A stretch of DNA of 64,000 nucleotides from Adiantum capillus-veneris (taxonomy: Eukaryota; Streptophyta; Polypodiopsida; Polypodiales; Pteridaceae): contig CM043969.1 of assembly GCA_014529385.2 (NCBI GenBank), positions 72,254,676 to 72,318,675 of the forward strand, given 5' to 3'. Positions 34,088 through 46,625 of this stretch are shown piece by piece. The translations under genes were made by a program, and so were the position numbers. Under the pieces are notes generated by a model. It was given only the letters and a program-made list of their open reading frames with translations, was not told the DNA's origin and did no database searches. The number at the start of each line of letters is the position of its first letter. The first letter of the stretch is position 1.

Positions 34088-34099
34088 TGGTATCAGAGC
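34088..34099 (+). other. Primer-binding site of the gag-only element
   Basis: TGGTATCAGAGC, initiator-Met type, two bases after the LTR. Confidence 0.9.
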
Positions 34100-35410
<1,311 letters not shown>

Positions 35411-36322
35411 ATGGGGGACAAGGGAATAGAGAAATTCAATGGGGAGGGATTTCACACTTGGGAAACAAAATTAAGAGGCTATCTTATGAAAAAATGTTTG
35501 TGTTATGTCATTAGCACTGCATTAGAGCAACAAGCCGAACCCGATGGAGTGCACACTAGGGTATCTACACTCATAGCAAGTGCACAGAATTTGGCCAAAG
35601 ACGAACAAGCATTGGGAATTATCATCACTTCCTTGCATGATAATTATGTGCATTTCATAGATGAATGTAAGCATGCATATGAAGCCTGGCATGTCCTAGA
35701 AAGTAATTTTGGAGCTAGGGCCAAAAGAAGCAAAGTTAGTCTTAAAAGACAGCTTTACAAAGTTACTATGATTGAAGGGGAGGACATTGCTAGCCTAGTG
35801 AATAGGCTTAAGAGCATTATCACACAGCTCACTTACATCCAAGTTGAAATACCGGAAGATGACAAAGTGGCCATACTTTTAAGTGCACTTTCACCTTCTT
35901 ATGACCACTTAGTCACAATTCTTGAAGGAAAAGAACCAGCACCACCATTCCAAGATGTCATCAACTCAGTCCAAGCAGAAGAAAGAAAGCAAAGAGGTTC
36001 ACTTACCCCATCAGGAGGAGTTTTCATCGCAACATCTTCAAGGGGAAGATATTCGCCATCAACATCGACAAACGGACGAAAGTGTTATGAATGTGGAAGA
36101 ATGGGACACGTAGCGAAAGATTGCTACACAAACAAACCTTGCAACAAATGTGGTAGAAAGGGACACCCTCCTTCTCGGTGCTACTCGAGTGGAGGCAGTA
36201 GCAGTGGAGAAAGCAGCAGCAGTAGAAGCAACGAAGGCAAGAGACCTGACAAAGGATCAGCTCACATAGTAGAAGACAAAAAGGACGAAGATGAAGGCAG
36301 TGTTTGGGAATACCCATTTTGA
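35411..36322 (+). CDS. Gag polyprotein of the nested copia element
   Basis: An uninterrupted frame of 303 codons from ATG 35411 to TGA 36320. Residues about 5-190 match the copia gag capsid family (UBN2 type): W-x-x-K-L-R-G-Y-L near the start, then LGIIITSLHDNYVHF, YEAWHVLESNFG and LKRQLYKVTMIEGEDI. Two tandem zinc knuckles follow, CYECGRMGHVAKDC from residue 225 and CNKCGRKGHPPSRC, then a serine-rich and an acidic tail. Gag packages the element's RNA into virus-like particles in the cytoplasm. The frame is intact, unlike every other element frame here, which fits recent activity or selection on gag. No protease site is present, so processing would need a helper. Confidence 0.92.
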   Translation: MGDKGIEKFNGEGFHTWETKLRGYLMKKCLCYVISTALEQQAEPDGVHTRVSTLIASAQNLAKDEQALGIIITSLHDNYVHFIDECKHAYEAWHVLESNFGARAKRSKVSLKRQLYKVTMIEGEDIASLVNRLKSIITQLTYIQVEIPEDDKVAILLSALSPSYDHLVTILEGKEPAPPFQDVINSVQAEERKQRGSLTPSGGVFIATSSRGRYSPSTSTNGRKCYECGRMGHVAKDCYTNKPCNKCGRKGHPPSRCYSSGGSSSGESSSSRSNEGKRPDKGSAHIVEDKKDEDEGSVWEYPF

Positions 36323-36359
36323 AGATGCAGACTCTCTACTTGTAGGGGAGGACTTTTTC

Positions 36360-36535
36360 ATGTGTGGATACTAGCTTATCATCCTGTTTGGACATCACCA
36401 TCCTTTGTGGATTATTCTTGTGTGGATTCTTACCATCCTGTGTGGATATCACCATCCTTTGTGGACTTTATTTTCCTGTGAGGATATCACCATCCTATGT
36501 GTATTTTGTTAGCCTGTGTGGATCATGCATCTTCA
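36360..36535 (+). repeat. Minisatellite in the 3' UTR of the gag-only element
   Basis: The phrase (A)TCACCATCCTTTGTGGA, alternating with CCTGTGTGGAT, recurs about five times with small changes. Confidence 0.75.
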
Positions 36536-36550
36536 GTATCTTGTCTTATC

Positions 36551-36561
36551 AAGGGGGAGGA
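36551..36561 (+). other. Polypurine tract of the gag-only element
   Basis: AAGGGGGAGGA, one base before the 3' LTR. Confidence 0.88.
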
Positions 36562-36562
36562 T

Positions 36563-36873
36563 TGTAAAGTGTGAGCTTTGTCCTAAGGTGTGAGTCAAGG
36601 AGAGGAGAGTGGATTTATCCCACATACTGTGGAGCAAGGCTGTAGAGCTACTTAAAGCTCATTTCTTGAATCAATAAAAACAACTTCATTTTGCACTACA
36701 TGCTTGTCTATGGTGAGCTTGTGCTAAGCTAAGTCAATACTCAAGATTGTGTTTATGAGTCCAAGCTAATCCCATCTTGGAACCTAGTTCACTTGAGTTG
36801 CTTACACACACTCACACACTTGCACCATGTTTCTCTTTCATCCATCATAGCTAGCACGATCCAATTCCTAACA
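36563..36873 (+). repeat. 3' LTR of the gag-only element
   Basis: 311 bp, the same ends as the 5' LTR, lacking 8 bp (near 36798) present there. Confidence 0.93.
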
Positions 36874-37840
36874 CGCAGTAGGTTGCTTCTTGCTCAACCA
36901 TGATATACATGAACTGCCAAGCATGAAATAAAAAACACTTGTGGACACTTGCCTGTCAAAACAACCATCCCAATCTGAGTCCAAAAAAGCATGCAAGTCT
37001 AGCGGCAATGATCCCCCCTTGGGATAAAACAAGCCAAGATGTAAAGTGCCACTAAGGTAGCGGAAAATCCTCTTGACAGCTTGCCAATGCTTAGACCCTA
37101 GGCAATGTATAAATCTATTGACCTGTGAGACTGCAAATTGAATATCTTGCCTTGTGTTGCATACATAAACGAGGCATCCAATAGTACTTTGGTAAAGAGT
37201 GACATCAGTAGGATCACCAACGTCATGAAGACAGCAGGATCACCAACTTTTTTGACACAAGGCAATACCACCATCACATTGCTTAAACTGTATACCCAAG
37301 TAATGATGCAACAGCCGCAAATATTTCATCTTGAAAGTAGCATTCAAATCAGCCTTAAATTCAGCAATATGTCTCTCATTTTGGTCCAGTGATCAGCAAA
37401 TCATCTACATAAAGAACCACAATGAGAAGTACATCACAAATGAGTGTCAGCTTTCTCATACAAGCACGAGGAGATTGCTTCAACCCATACAAAGCCTTTT
37501 TACATATGCACACTTTGTCCTCTTGTCCTTTCTTGAAAAAACTGGGAGGCTGCGTTACATAAACTTCCTCATATATGTCACCATTCAAGAAAGCAGTAAC
37601 AATGTCTGATTGATGTACATCCCAACCAAAATGAGTTGCCAATGCACATAGAAAACGCACGGTAGTCATACGACAAGTGGGAGCAAAAATCTCTTCATAA
37701 TCTATGCCTTTATGTTGCGAATAACCCTTTGCAACAAGTCAAGCCTCGTGGCGATTGATCTCACCATCCAGCTTGCGTTTCAACTTGCAAACCCACTTCG
37801 TACCAATGGCCTTTTTTCCAGGAGGCAAATCACATAAAGT
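36874..37840 (-). pseudogene. Copia reverse transcriptase and RNase H N-terminal part
   Basis: Minus-strand landmarks in order are GIDYEEIFAP, VRFLCALATHFGWDVHQSDIVTAFLNG, VYVTQPPSFF, KALYGLKQSPRA and the catalytic YVDDLLI. After a break come DVTLYQSTIGCLVYVCNTR, then LDSDWDGC and SWLSKKQPT up to the nested insertion. The polymerase domain copies element RNA to DNA. Several stops and shifts (for example near 37670 and 37250) show that it is inactive. Confidence 0.9.
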
Positions 37841-39430
37841 CCATGTCATTTTCTATAAGTGGTACATATTTTGATTGCATGGCAGCCATCCAATTTTCTG
37901 AATTCTGTGCTTCATCAAAAGACAGAGGTTCCTCAACATCATGTAAGCTAGATACAGCCAAAGCATAACAATCTGATGCATAAGATGCATGGCCAGAGCC
38001 AGAACGAGTACGACTAGACAAAGGTGCATCCAATTCATTGTCACACAATGTATGCACCAGCCATTTTGGCATACCTCTAGTCTGCTCATTTTCAGCCCTT
38101 TCCTCATCAAGTACATCATGTACATATGCATCATTAAGAGGCTGATCTGTAATATTTTTGGAAACCCCCATAGGCTGTACATTTTCCTCATTGGAATTTA
38201 CATTCGAACTTCCACCACTGAAAAGAGGCAACAAAGCGTCATAAATGTCCTGTGAGCTTATATTACTGTCTCTAGTACATGACAGCAAGGGCTGAACAAA
38301 ATCTTCCACAAACACTACATCCCGTGAAACCAAAATACGTTTTTTTTGCGGATGATACAACCTGTAACCTTTGCTTTCAGCACTATAACCAACAAAAATA
38401 CATTTGACAGCCTTATCATCCAATTTTCTGCGCTGTGTTTGTGGCACCAAAGCATAATTTAAACACCCAAAAACATGCATGTGCTCAATAGAAGGCTTTC
38501 TATCATGCCATGTTTCATATGGAGTAATAGACTGCAAAGCTTTTGTAGGACACCTGTTAAGTACATAAGTGGCACACATGATGGCCTCAAGCCAAAAAGA
38601 ATGCGGTAAAGCTTGACTTTTGACCATACATTGTGCCATTTCATAAGTGACCTGTTTTTCCTCTCAGCAACACCATTTCGCTGAGGTGTATAAGGCATTG
38701 TAGTGTATAAGGTGTTTTATCCCATGACTAGCCAGAAATGCATTAAATCCATGAGACATATACTCCCCCCCACGATCGAAACGGAGGGTGTCCATAGTAC
38801 ATCTCGAGACATTTTCAGCCATTGCAAAAAATTGTTTGAAGCACATAAAAACTTCGGACTTCGTTTTAAGCGATAATACCCATGCATGCCTAGAGTAACG
38901 TCAATGAAAGTCACGAACTAAAGGTAATTTCCCAAGGACGGAGTTTGCATGGGCCCACAAACATCACTATGCACAAGTTGCAACCTGCATGTGGCCCTAA
39001 TTGAACCATCCTTTGGAAACTTAGCATGCTGCATTTTACCCAAAATACAACCTTCACAAACATGTTTGACATGTGCTTCAAGAGGCGGCAAAGAAGCAAC
39101 CATATCAGATTTCTTCAAACGTAGGAAACTGGCAAAATTCAGATGCCCAAATCGTGCATGCCACAATTTTGCATCTGGAATAGCCCTTGACTCTCTAACT
39201 GCATTTGCTAAATATCCACACTTGTCATACAAAGTGAGCTTATACAGCCCATGGCACAAAAGGCCAGATGCAACAATTTCATCACCAAAACTGAGATCAT
39301 GAACTGTACATCTGTCATCCACAAATTTGACTACAAGTCCAAGTCTAGCAAGTGCAGATACATACAAAAAGATTATTCTTGATCCCATGTACATAAAGTG
39401 CATCAACAAGTGTGAAAGAACTGTCATTTG
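37830..39430 (-). pseudogene. Copia integrase and connecting region
   Basis: 39427-38918 carries the pre-integrase zinc finger (LWHARFGHLNFASF ... CEGCILGK) and the start of the core (LVHSDVCGPM). 38846-38664 holds a catalytic aspartate region (TLRFDRGGEYMS). 38698-38639 gives TPQRNGVAERKNRSL with the catalytic glutamate. 38639-37830 is a 269-codon open piece with NRCPTKALQSITPYETW, the FGC and FVGYSAESKGYRLY words, and an acidic linker. Integrase inserts element DNA in the nucleus. The pieces lie in different frames, with at least three frameshifts. Confidence 0.9.
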
Positions 39431-39683
39431 CAGAAGTAATCACAATCTTTCCAACTCCCTGAACCGGATAAGAGGCATTGTGGGCACAAGTGACTAAATT
39501 CCCATGAGGGACAGACTCGAGAGAGGTGTACAATTCACGATGTGAGGTAATGTACTTTGTAGCACCATTGTCGAAATACCACATGTGAATCTGCAGCAAC
39601 ACACATGCATGCATCATGGACAGCAGGATTGTAAGTGCACTCTGCACTAATAAATGCCCATTCTGCATCAACATCAATATCAC
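39345..39683 (-). pseudogene. Copia protease
   Basis: The minus strand reads WYFDNGATKYITSHRELY, where the copia aspartic protease site is normally D-S-G-A; the Ser-to-Asn change is seen in this copy. The domain continues to VDALYVHGIKNNLF, the usual junction to the pre-integrase region. The frame differs from that of the neighbouring gag and integrase pieces. Confidence 0.85.
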
Positions 39684-39699
39684 AATCTCCTTTGACAGA

Positions 39700-40660
39700 A
39701 GACTCTACAATCGCTACACTTGTAGTGGAACCAGCATTTGCAGTGGAACCACCCTCTTTCTTCTTAGCCTTTTTCGTCTTCAACTTAGGACATTGCTTGA
39801 TCAAGTGATCATTAGCTTTACAATAATGGCAACACATCTTCTTTTTGCCCTTATCACTAGAATTTCCAGACAAATTGCTGCCATCAAAAGCATTCGGAAC
39901 AAACGTTTTGCCACTTGTAGCAGAACCATAAGAAGTGGCTGCATTGTTCTTACCACCCTTTCTTTGAGAAGTAGTAAAAGCCTGTTCAACTGCACGCTGC
40001 CTAGTCTTGTTTTTTTGGAACGTGACTCTTGCAACAGCAATGTGCATAATGCATCAAACTTGACAACTTCAGGATTTCCTTGGGTCATCAGTCTCCAAAT
40101 ACTAGCAAAAGTATGATATGAATCTGGTAAGGCATCAAGAACAGTCTGCACAAGAGAACTGTCTAAAATTCACCTGCAGAAATAAGTTGCTCATTGATAT
40201 CCTTGATACCAGCAAGGAAAGTGTCCATATCATCTTCCTCATGCATAATCTTCAATTCCTGCTCTTTACGTAGCAAAGCAATTTTAGCCTCATTGCGGCT
40301 TGCATAAAGACCTACTAGAATATCCCAAGCCTATTTTGCAGATTTTGTTGAACGAATGTGAGGAGTAATGGTGTTCTTCACAGACAACACAATCAACGCA
40401 TGAGCCTGCACATCCTTTTTATCCCAACGAGCTTGTTCTGTCGTAGGCAAAACAACTCTAATAGCAGCAAGACCTGCAACATCCTCAACATCGCCTACAT
40501 CCTTAGAATCAAGACGTACATCAATGCCCTGCACAATATTCTAGACGCCCTTTGACACAAGAACATGTTGCATCATGTAAGCCTACATAGGGTAATCATC
40601 CCCATCCAATATGTCCTCATCAAAAAACATCTTGAACACATCTGTGTTGTTGTTAGCCAT
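39700..40660 (-). pseudogene. Copia gag with zinc knuckle
   Basis: The start codon is at 40660 (minus), giving MANNNTDVFKMFFDED, then a stop after DYPM. Later pieces contain WDKKDVQAHALIVLSVKNTI, AWDILVGLYASRNEAKIALLRKE and VLDALPDSYHTFASIW, all copia gag words, and then one knuckle, CCHYCKANDHLIKQC, near 39790-39850. Stops occur near 40585, 40550, 40335 and 40175. Confidence 0.88.
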
Positions 40661-40972
40661 GGAAAATGCATGCACTTGATGTGAAAACTGTCAGAAATGA
40701 GGAGAAACTGAGTGAGACCAGCACGTGCTATATAGCACAAGCCGCAAGAGATTGTATAGGACCTGTTATGCTGAAAACGACACTCGCTAAAATTCTACAC
40801 AAAATGACAAAATTGTCTGTGGAGACTTGCGTGTACTGGAAACGAAGGCTGAAATGAGCCCGAATCAGAAATCTGAGCAGACTAAGTTGTACGAGCTCTC
40901 CCCAAAAAAAAATTGACCTGCTCGCCAAAGCTCACTGAAATCGAAGAAAGTGAGCAGGTGTGTGCTGGATCT

Positions 40973-40984
40973 GCTCTGATACCA
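40973..40984 (-). other. Primer-binding site of the host copia element
   Basis: Plus strand GCTCTGATACCA, i.e. TGGTATCAGAGC on the minus strand, two bases from the LTR. Confidence 0.92.
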
Positions 40985-40986
40985 AT

Positions 40987-41213
40987 TGTTGGAATTAGGG
41001 TTGAAGAGAAATACACAAAGCTTGGAGAAGACAAAGGAAGCTCAAGGCACACAACTGAGAGTATATTACTTAGTGTGCAATAGAAAGATAGATAGCCCTA
41101 GAGTGGTGGGCGTACATACAATGCACGGGAGAAAAAACCTCCTAAAGAGGGAAAAAATGCCCCGACGGTCCTAGTGTGTTCACACACATCACTACCACAT
41201 GTATATGATAACA
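40987..41213 (-). repeat. 5' LTR of the host copia element
   Basis: 227 bp, plus strand TGTTGGAATTAGGG ... TATGATAACA, followed by the TGGAA duplication. Confidence 0.95.
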
Positions 41214-41221
41214 TGGAATAA

Positions 41222-41261
41222 AGGTGTGTGTATACACACACACACACACACACACACACAT
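41222..41261. repeat. (GT)n(CA)n palindromic microsatellite
   Basis: GTGTGTGTATACACACAC and further CA units, beside the copia insertion site. Confidence 0.9.
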
Positions 41262-41639
41262 ATTAGCGTGCACGACCTTGCCATTTTGGGAAATTTCACC
41301 CTGTGGGCATCTCATGCTACATAAAAGGATTTTCGTGCACACTACAAGGCCGAAGATCCTTTCATAATATCGAGGAGACCTAGGCATTTTTCCTAGTTTC
41401 ACATTTATGGCGGCATGCATCAACCTTAAGAGAGAAAATGGATATAGGTTGAGACTAGATTCCTTCCTATACCTCATGTACATACTACTAGGTCTTATAG
41501 TAGTACCGCTTATTGGCAAACTTGCCTTTAAGTGGGAGATTTTTGGGGTAATGGTAGTGTGCCTCTTACCCCATCCGGATGCGCCAAAAGCATTCAATCA
41601 TCCATCATCTGTACACACACCTATTCTTTACCAGATTGA

Positions 41640-42492
41640 AGAATAAGGGGCTCTCTCACATTGTATTGAGACAGATAGCTCCACCTACACAACAATGTGT
41701 CTTTCGCGCCTAGCATGCTCACTCATGGCGTTATGCAGATGAGGCTCAAGTGAATTGGAATGCAATTTGAGAGGTGTACAATGAAGGGAAAAAATGTGGT
41801 GCATAGAAGGAAACGCTCATGCGAGTGGCATTGGAAACATAGCTTGTAGCTTCACTCTAAGTATGTTGTAGGACATGCTAAAAAAAGCACAAGATAATGC
41901 GTGAGAAGTGGAGAACAACACCATTGAAAGAAGTGACGGCCGCTAAGGCACGATTGTACAACAATGGTGGTGCAATAGGCATGTCCAAAATTGTGGATAT
42001 ATGGATGAGTTGGTGGCTGATACGAATAGCATAATGGGATAATGCAACAATCGAGATTGAGGGAGGAGAAGAAGGAACAATCACTCTATACACAAACTTG
42101 TCAGAGTCAAAACGTGTGAGTCGGTTGGCAGGTGAAAGGTTTCAAAGGAAGATATCTCTTTATGACACATTCACAACAAACATTGAAATTGCAATTCTAC
42201 AAAGCACAAAGGCCCTATCTTACTTTAGGAAAGCACATTGAATATGGGCTTTGTTTAGAACTCATTTAAAAACCCTTGAAGGTTGTACAAACAACAGTCC
42301 ATCAAAGGTCATCAGGATAGTGAACACATTCACTAGAGGACCTCCCATGTACCGAGCACAAGTTCCTTCAACAAAGGATCGAGAGTCATCACATCACAAG
42401 AGGAAGAAAAACACAGTAATGAATGTTGAGGACAACTCTAGCCATCGTCCCGAATACAATGTGTGCATGTAGAGCAAAAAATCTACAAGACC
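41640..42492 (+). pseudogene. Unrecognised gene, left part, split by a gypsy insertion
   Basis: Plus-strand coding-like blocks include KWRTTPLKEVTAAKARLYNNGG (about 41907-41970), RLAGERFQRKISLYDTFTTNIEIA (about 42120-42195) and FRTHLKTLEGC up to a stop near 42470. The reading frame is open over much of 41895-42470, with breaks near 42030 and 42240. It faces the SWIM-finger fragment at 51261-52075 across the gypsy element on the same strand, so both probably belong to one disrupted locus. The MULE or FAR1 class of transposase-like proteins is a possibility because of the SWIM finger, but this part shows no catalytic motif I can name. Confidence 0.4.
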
Positions 42493-44133
42493 TGTAATGA
42501 AATTGGCCTATTTAATTTGAGAGTAGCAGAAATTAATGAGAGTACTTTTTAGAAATGACTTTGTGAGTATAGCGGGTGAACATAATTGAAGATAGCAACA
42601 TAATCATAGCAATTAGTTAACTTGGCATGAACAATACTTTTGCAAGAGAGAGAATTTAGAGAACATGACAACAGTTGAGGACCGGATTTATGTGGAGCCA
42701 GTCCCCCCTCCAATAGGCATTTGTATTATGATTTCTCCCATTAAGAGAGACTTGTTACAATACAATCTTTGTGTTCCTTGTGACCTAGGTGATGCAATGA
42801 AGATGGAAAGCTTCATGCATCACAAACATAACATAAACTTGAAGAAAGCTTTAACTATCCCAAGCCTCAATCCCAAGACCTCAAACACCTTCGAAGGTGG
42901 AGAGAGCTAGCAGGGAATGAGGGTAGGGAAGAGGAAGAAGAAACATTTCGTAGGAGAAAGAATTAGTTCCTCACTTATCATAACTCTTGTTGCTAGCATA
43001 CATAATAGCATAGTAATGAAGAAGAAGGAGATGGCAAGCTTAAGCATTGAAGCATGGCTCTTGGTTGGATTTGCACTCCATATCCAAGAGTGTTGGTGTA
43101 GGCTCGCAACCTCTACTTGCTTGGAGAAGGAGAGGGAGCTCTTGCACTTTGCATAGCACACAATGAGAGTGTTTGTGAGTGTGTGTGGGTGAGTATATCC
43201 CCTAAGCAACCCCCTAGCTTGCTTGGGTCGACCCCCCCTTGTAGCTCATGCTTGAAGCTCATTGGACCCCTCCAAGCCTAGCCAATCACAAGCAGGAGGC
43301 ATTACAAGCAACAAAGGTAGCCTTGAGACAAGTGTCCCCCTTTCCCCTTTGAGAGAGAGGGCTAGATAAATGCTAAATCAATTAATTAAATCTCCTAAAT
43401 TATTATTGGACCCCTTGGGTGTCCAACCAATAGGCTTCAGGCACACCATGAGGGCAACATGAGGAGGAACTTGACAAGTGTCCCTTTTGCTTTCTTTGTA
43501 CCATGCATGCCTTGTGTGAGTGTGTTGGTGTTCTCTCTCATCCCCCCTCATGTAGGGCTCGCCCCCTCCTTGTAGGGATTGAATCTTTGACTTTTTGACA
43601 CCTCAAGCCCCTCATGCATAGGCCCAGTTCCCACCACAAGCTTGGCTCATAAGCACTTTAAGCTTGGGCTGGGTTCTCACCTCAAGTGCAACCCTAGCAT
43701 CTCAAGCATGTCAAGCACCTCAAGCATCTCAATAATTAAGCACCTCAAGCATATCAAGCACCTCAATCATCAAGCACCTCAAGCACCTTAGTCATCAAGC
43801 ATGACAAGCAGGACAAGCACCTCGAGCTGGGTTAGGCTCCCGCGCCTCAAGCTCAGCCCTAGCTTACCTAAGGTCAAAGGCCTTTTACACACATTATTGG
43901 AGGTCTTCAATGAAGCTCACCCTAAGGTCTTATGCTCCATTTGTTAGCCTTGCTCTTTGATAGACCATCTCTCATTTGGGCCCCTTTACCATTGGCCCCG
44001 TGTTGAGATAGATCTATAAGCACATGTCTATATCTTAACACTTGTTCCCGTTTATTCTCCCACATTAAGTGATCAATTTAATATGAGAAAATCATTTGGG
44101 TTGGTTAGATATTAGATATTAGATTTTATGACA
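42493..44133 (-). repeat. 3' LTR of the gypsy element
   Basis: 1641 bp. TGTAATGAAATTGG ... TTTTATGACA on the plus strand. It carries an expanded array of CAAGCACCT-type units (about 43695-43830). Confidence 0.95.
43690..43835. repeat. Minisatellite in the gypsy 3' LTR
   Basis: Units such as ATCAAGCACCTCAAGC and CATGTCAAGC repeat about ten times. The partner LTR has about 68 bp less of it (near 50890-50945). Confidence 0.85.
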
Positions 44134-44147
44134 AGACCTCTCTCTTG
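44134..44147 (-). other. Polypurine tract of the gypsy element
   Basis: The minus strand reads CAAGAGAGAGGTCT immediately before the LTR start TGTCATAAAA. Confidence 0.7.
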
Positions 44148-44491
44148 AAATCATAGTCGTCCTCGACTATGAGGTAGAAGAGATAAAGCCTTAGTCATTA
44201 GTCAATTTTACTTAGCGGGTAGAGGATCCCTTTTTACCCTACGACATCTTTCCAAGATGGATGACTAATCCATTTGGTGCTTGGGAGACATAGCTGCCGC
44301 AAGCATGTCTGCTCTTTAGTCCATTTCATTCTCCCAAAGTAGAGTGACAAATTCTACTTGGTGTTTGAGAGACGTCGTCATCACAAACATGATTCTAAGC
44401 ATGCATACTACTTAAATTTGTGCACAATTAAAAAGAGGACTAGTCTTATAAGACAAAAACATGAGTCATTTAAAAGAATTTGTACATTTGC
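44148..44491 (-). other. 3' untranslated region of the gypsy element
   Basis: Non-coding stretch between the integrase stop and the purine tract. It contains an imperfect repeated phrase (TTTGGTGCTTGGGAGACAT and TTGGTGTTTGAGAGACGT). Confidence 0.6.
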
Positions 44492-45880
44492 TTACTCTAA
44501 TGTAGCATTGTAAGCATTGACAAGGTTCATACTATCCTTAAGTTGTATTCCTTGCATCCATCTAGCATCTTCAAAAGGATAATTTTTGAACTTAATAAGA
44601 TACCGTCGGACAATCTTACCATGTCGTAGTACCTTGTCTTCATGCCGAAGAACAGCTTTGGGTTGTAGCACCTCTTCTTGGTCTTCAACTTCGGGAGGGT
44701 CTTCAATAATTGGTTCAATTGGTGGCTCTCCTTTGTAGGGCTTAAGTAGGCTTACATGAAAGGCATTGAGTATGAGCCAATGGTTGGGCAACTTGAGTTG
44801 ATAAGCCGTCTCATTGATGGGCTTCAAGATTTGGAAAGAACCATAGTATCTTTTTGCTAGTTTAGCATAATACTTTTGATGGCCCGTAGGATTTTTGCCC
44901 GTCGTTTGCCTTAATCGAGCCTTAGGAAACTTGAGCAAGACCCAATCATTTTCTTTGAACATTAAGGCTTTTCTGTGCTTATCAGCAGCAGCTTTTTGCT
45001 TTTGTTGAGAGATGGATATAGCCTCCTTAATCTTTTGAAAAGATTCTTGTAGGTCACGGCTATACTCATCGGCGGCGAATATCTTCCCATGTACTTTGAG
45101 TAGCAAGGGACTTTTAGGTCTTCCCTCAATGATCTCAAAAGGTTCTTTTCCTGTAGAAGTATGTACAGTATTATTGTAGGCATACTCTACAAGAGGTAAG
45201 TACTTTTCCCATTGTGAGCATTGATCTACTTCGGTAACATAAGTCTTGAGTAGATCGAGTATCGTAAGATTGGCTATCTCACTTTGGCCATCCGTTTGTG
45301 GGTGATAGGCTGAAGAGAAATTCAATCTTGTTCCTAGATTTTCAAAGAGACCTTTCCAAAAATTAATGGTCATTCTAGGATCTCTATCTGACACGATGGA
45401 TATGGGTAATCCATGGTGCTTGAAAATCTGAGATATGAAGAGAGTTGCCATTTGATGTGCCTTAATAGTCTTTTTGACAGGAATAAAATGTGCTTGCTTG
45501 CTAAACCTGTCAACTATTTTCCATATTCCTGTATTCCCATGGATAGACTTGGGTAATCCAAAGATGAAATCCATGGATATACTCTCCCATGGTGAATTTG
45601 GGATAGGTAATGGCTGGAGTAATCCAAGTTGCTTCCCTCTATCATACTTGGTTTTTTGGCATAGTACACATTTTGAAACATACTCTTGTATGTCCACTTT
45701 CATGGTAGGCCAATAGAAGTACGTCTCTACTCCTCGGAGAGTAGGTTGAATACCTCTATGCCCCGCATATGGAGGAGCATGGGATTCATACATAACTTTC
45801 TCACGAAGGGAATGGGTAACACATAGCCTATTGCCGTGGAGGAGATAACCATCCTGCAACGTGAATGTTCCTCTTTCTTC
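44492..45880 (-). pseudogene. Gypsy integrase with chromodomain-like C-terminus
   Basis: A long open frame on the minus strand (about 455 codons from 45859 to 44492). In order it has an HHCC zinc-binding region (HAPPYAGHRG ... CVLCQKTKYD), the catalytic D-D-E core (SMDFIFGLP, IVSDRDPRM, HPQTDGQSE), a GPF-like region (YYGSFQILKPI), LNAFHVSLLKPY, an acidic stretch, and a C-terminal block VLRHGKIVRRYLIKFKNYPFEDARW that resembles a chromodomain. Chromodomain integrases target heterochromatin. The domain itself looks intact, but a frameshift near 45870 cuts it from RNase H, so I list it as broken. Confidence 0.92.
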
Positions 45881-46600
45881 CCCAAAGCAAGGCCTGACAT
45901 TATGTCTCTAAAGTCAGGGTCAGTAGCATACTCATCTATCATAGAGGATAGATCATTGTGAGTAGCTATAGACACCGCATTAACTTTGGGTTGTCGTGAA
46001 AGTGCATCGGCCACTTGATTGTGATTACCAGCTATGTGAGCAATATGGAAATTAAATTGCGAAAGAAAATTTGCCCACCTCATTTGTTTGTCGGAAAGCT
46101 TGCTTTGTGTCATGAAATACTTGAGACTTTGGTGGTCGGTTCGTAGGATAAATGGAGTCCCCAATAGGTAGTGCTTCCATGTGTCTAGGGCATGTAGAAC
46201 AGCTAAAAGCTCTTTCTCATAAATGCCCAAGACTCTTTCATCAATATTGAGCCTTCGGCTCTCATATGCTATGGCATGCCCTTCTTGAAGCAAACCTGCT
46301 CCAAGGCAATCACCACAAGCATCACATTGGACCTCAAATGGCTTTGAGAGATCCGGAAGCACGAGGACTGGTTGGGAAGTAAGCTTCTCTTTGAGCTTTT
46401 CAAAAGCATTTTGCTCCTTAGCAGTCCATACAAACTTAACGTTCTTCTTAGTTAAGTCGTGTAGTGGTCCTGCTACTTGAGAGAATTTTGCTATGAAGCG
46501 TCTATAGTATGCGCACATACCAACAAAGCGTCTTAGCTCATGTAGATTTCTTGGGTTAGGCCATGCTTTTATTACCTCTAACTTTGATGGATCCATTTGG
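45727..46600 (-). pseudogene. Gypsy RNase H region
   Basis: The minus strand reads MDPSKLEVIKAWPNPRNLHEL (connection to reverse transcriptase), then FVWTAKEQNAFEKLKEKL, QCDACGDCLGAGLLQ with the catalytic Asp, AYESRRLN, YEKELLAVLHALDTWKHYLLG, RTDHQSLKY and HIAGNHNQVADALSRQ. This is a complete gypsy RNase H in one frame of 289 codons. Frameshifts at about 46626 (before) and about 45870 (after) separate it from reverse transcriptase and integrase. Confidence 0.92.
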
Positions 46601-46625
46601 ATACCATCTTTAGAGATAATATGAC

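Noticed and set aside
42665-43209. Open frames (81 codons plus, 100 codons minus) found at the same place in both gypsy LTRs (also 49855-50399)
   Set aside because: They are identical only because the LTRs are about 99% identical. Opposite-strand neighbours, lack of domain features and a repeat-derived setting argue against genes.
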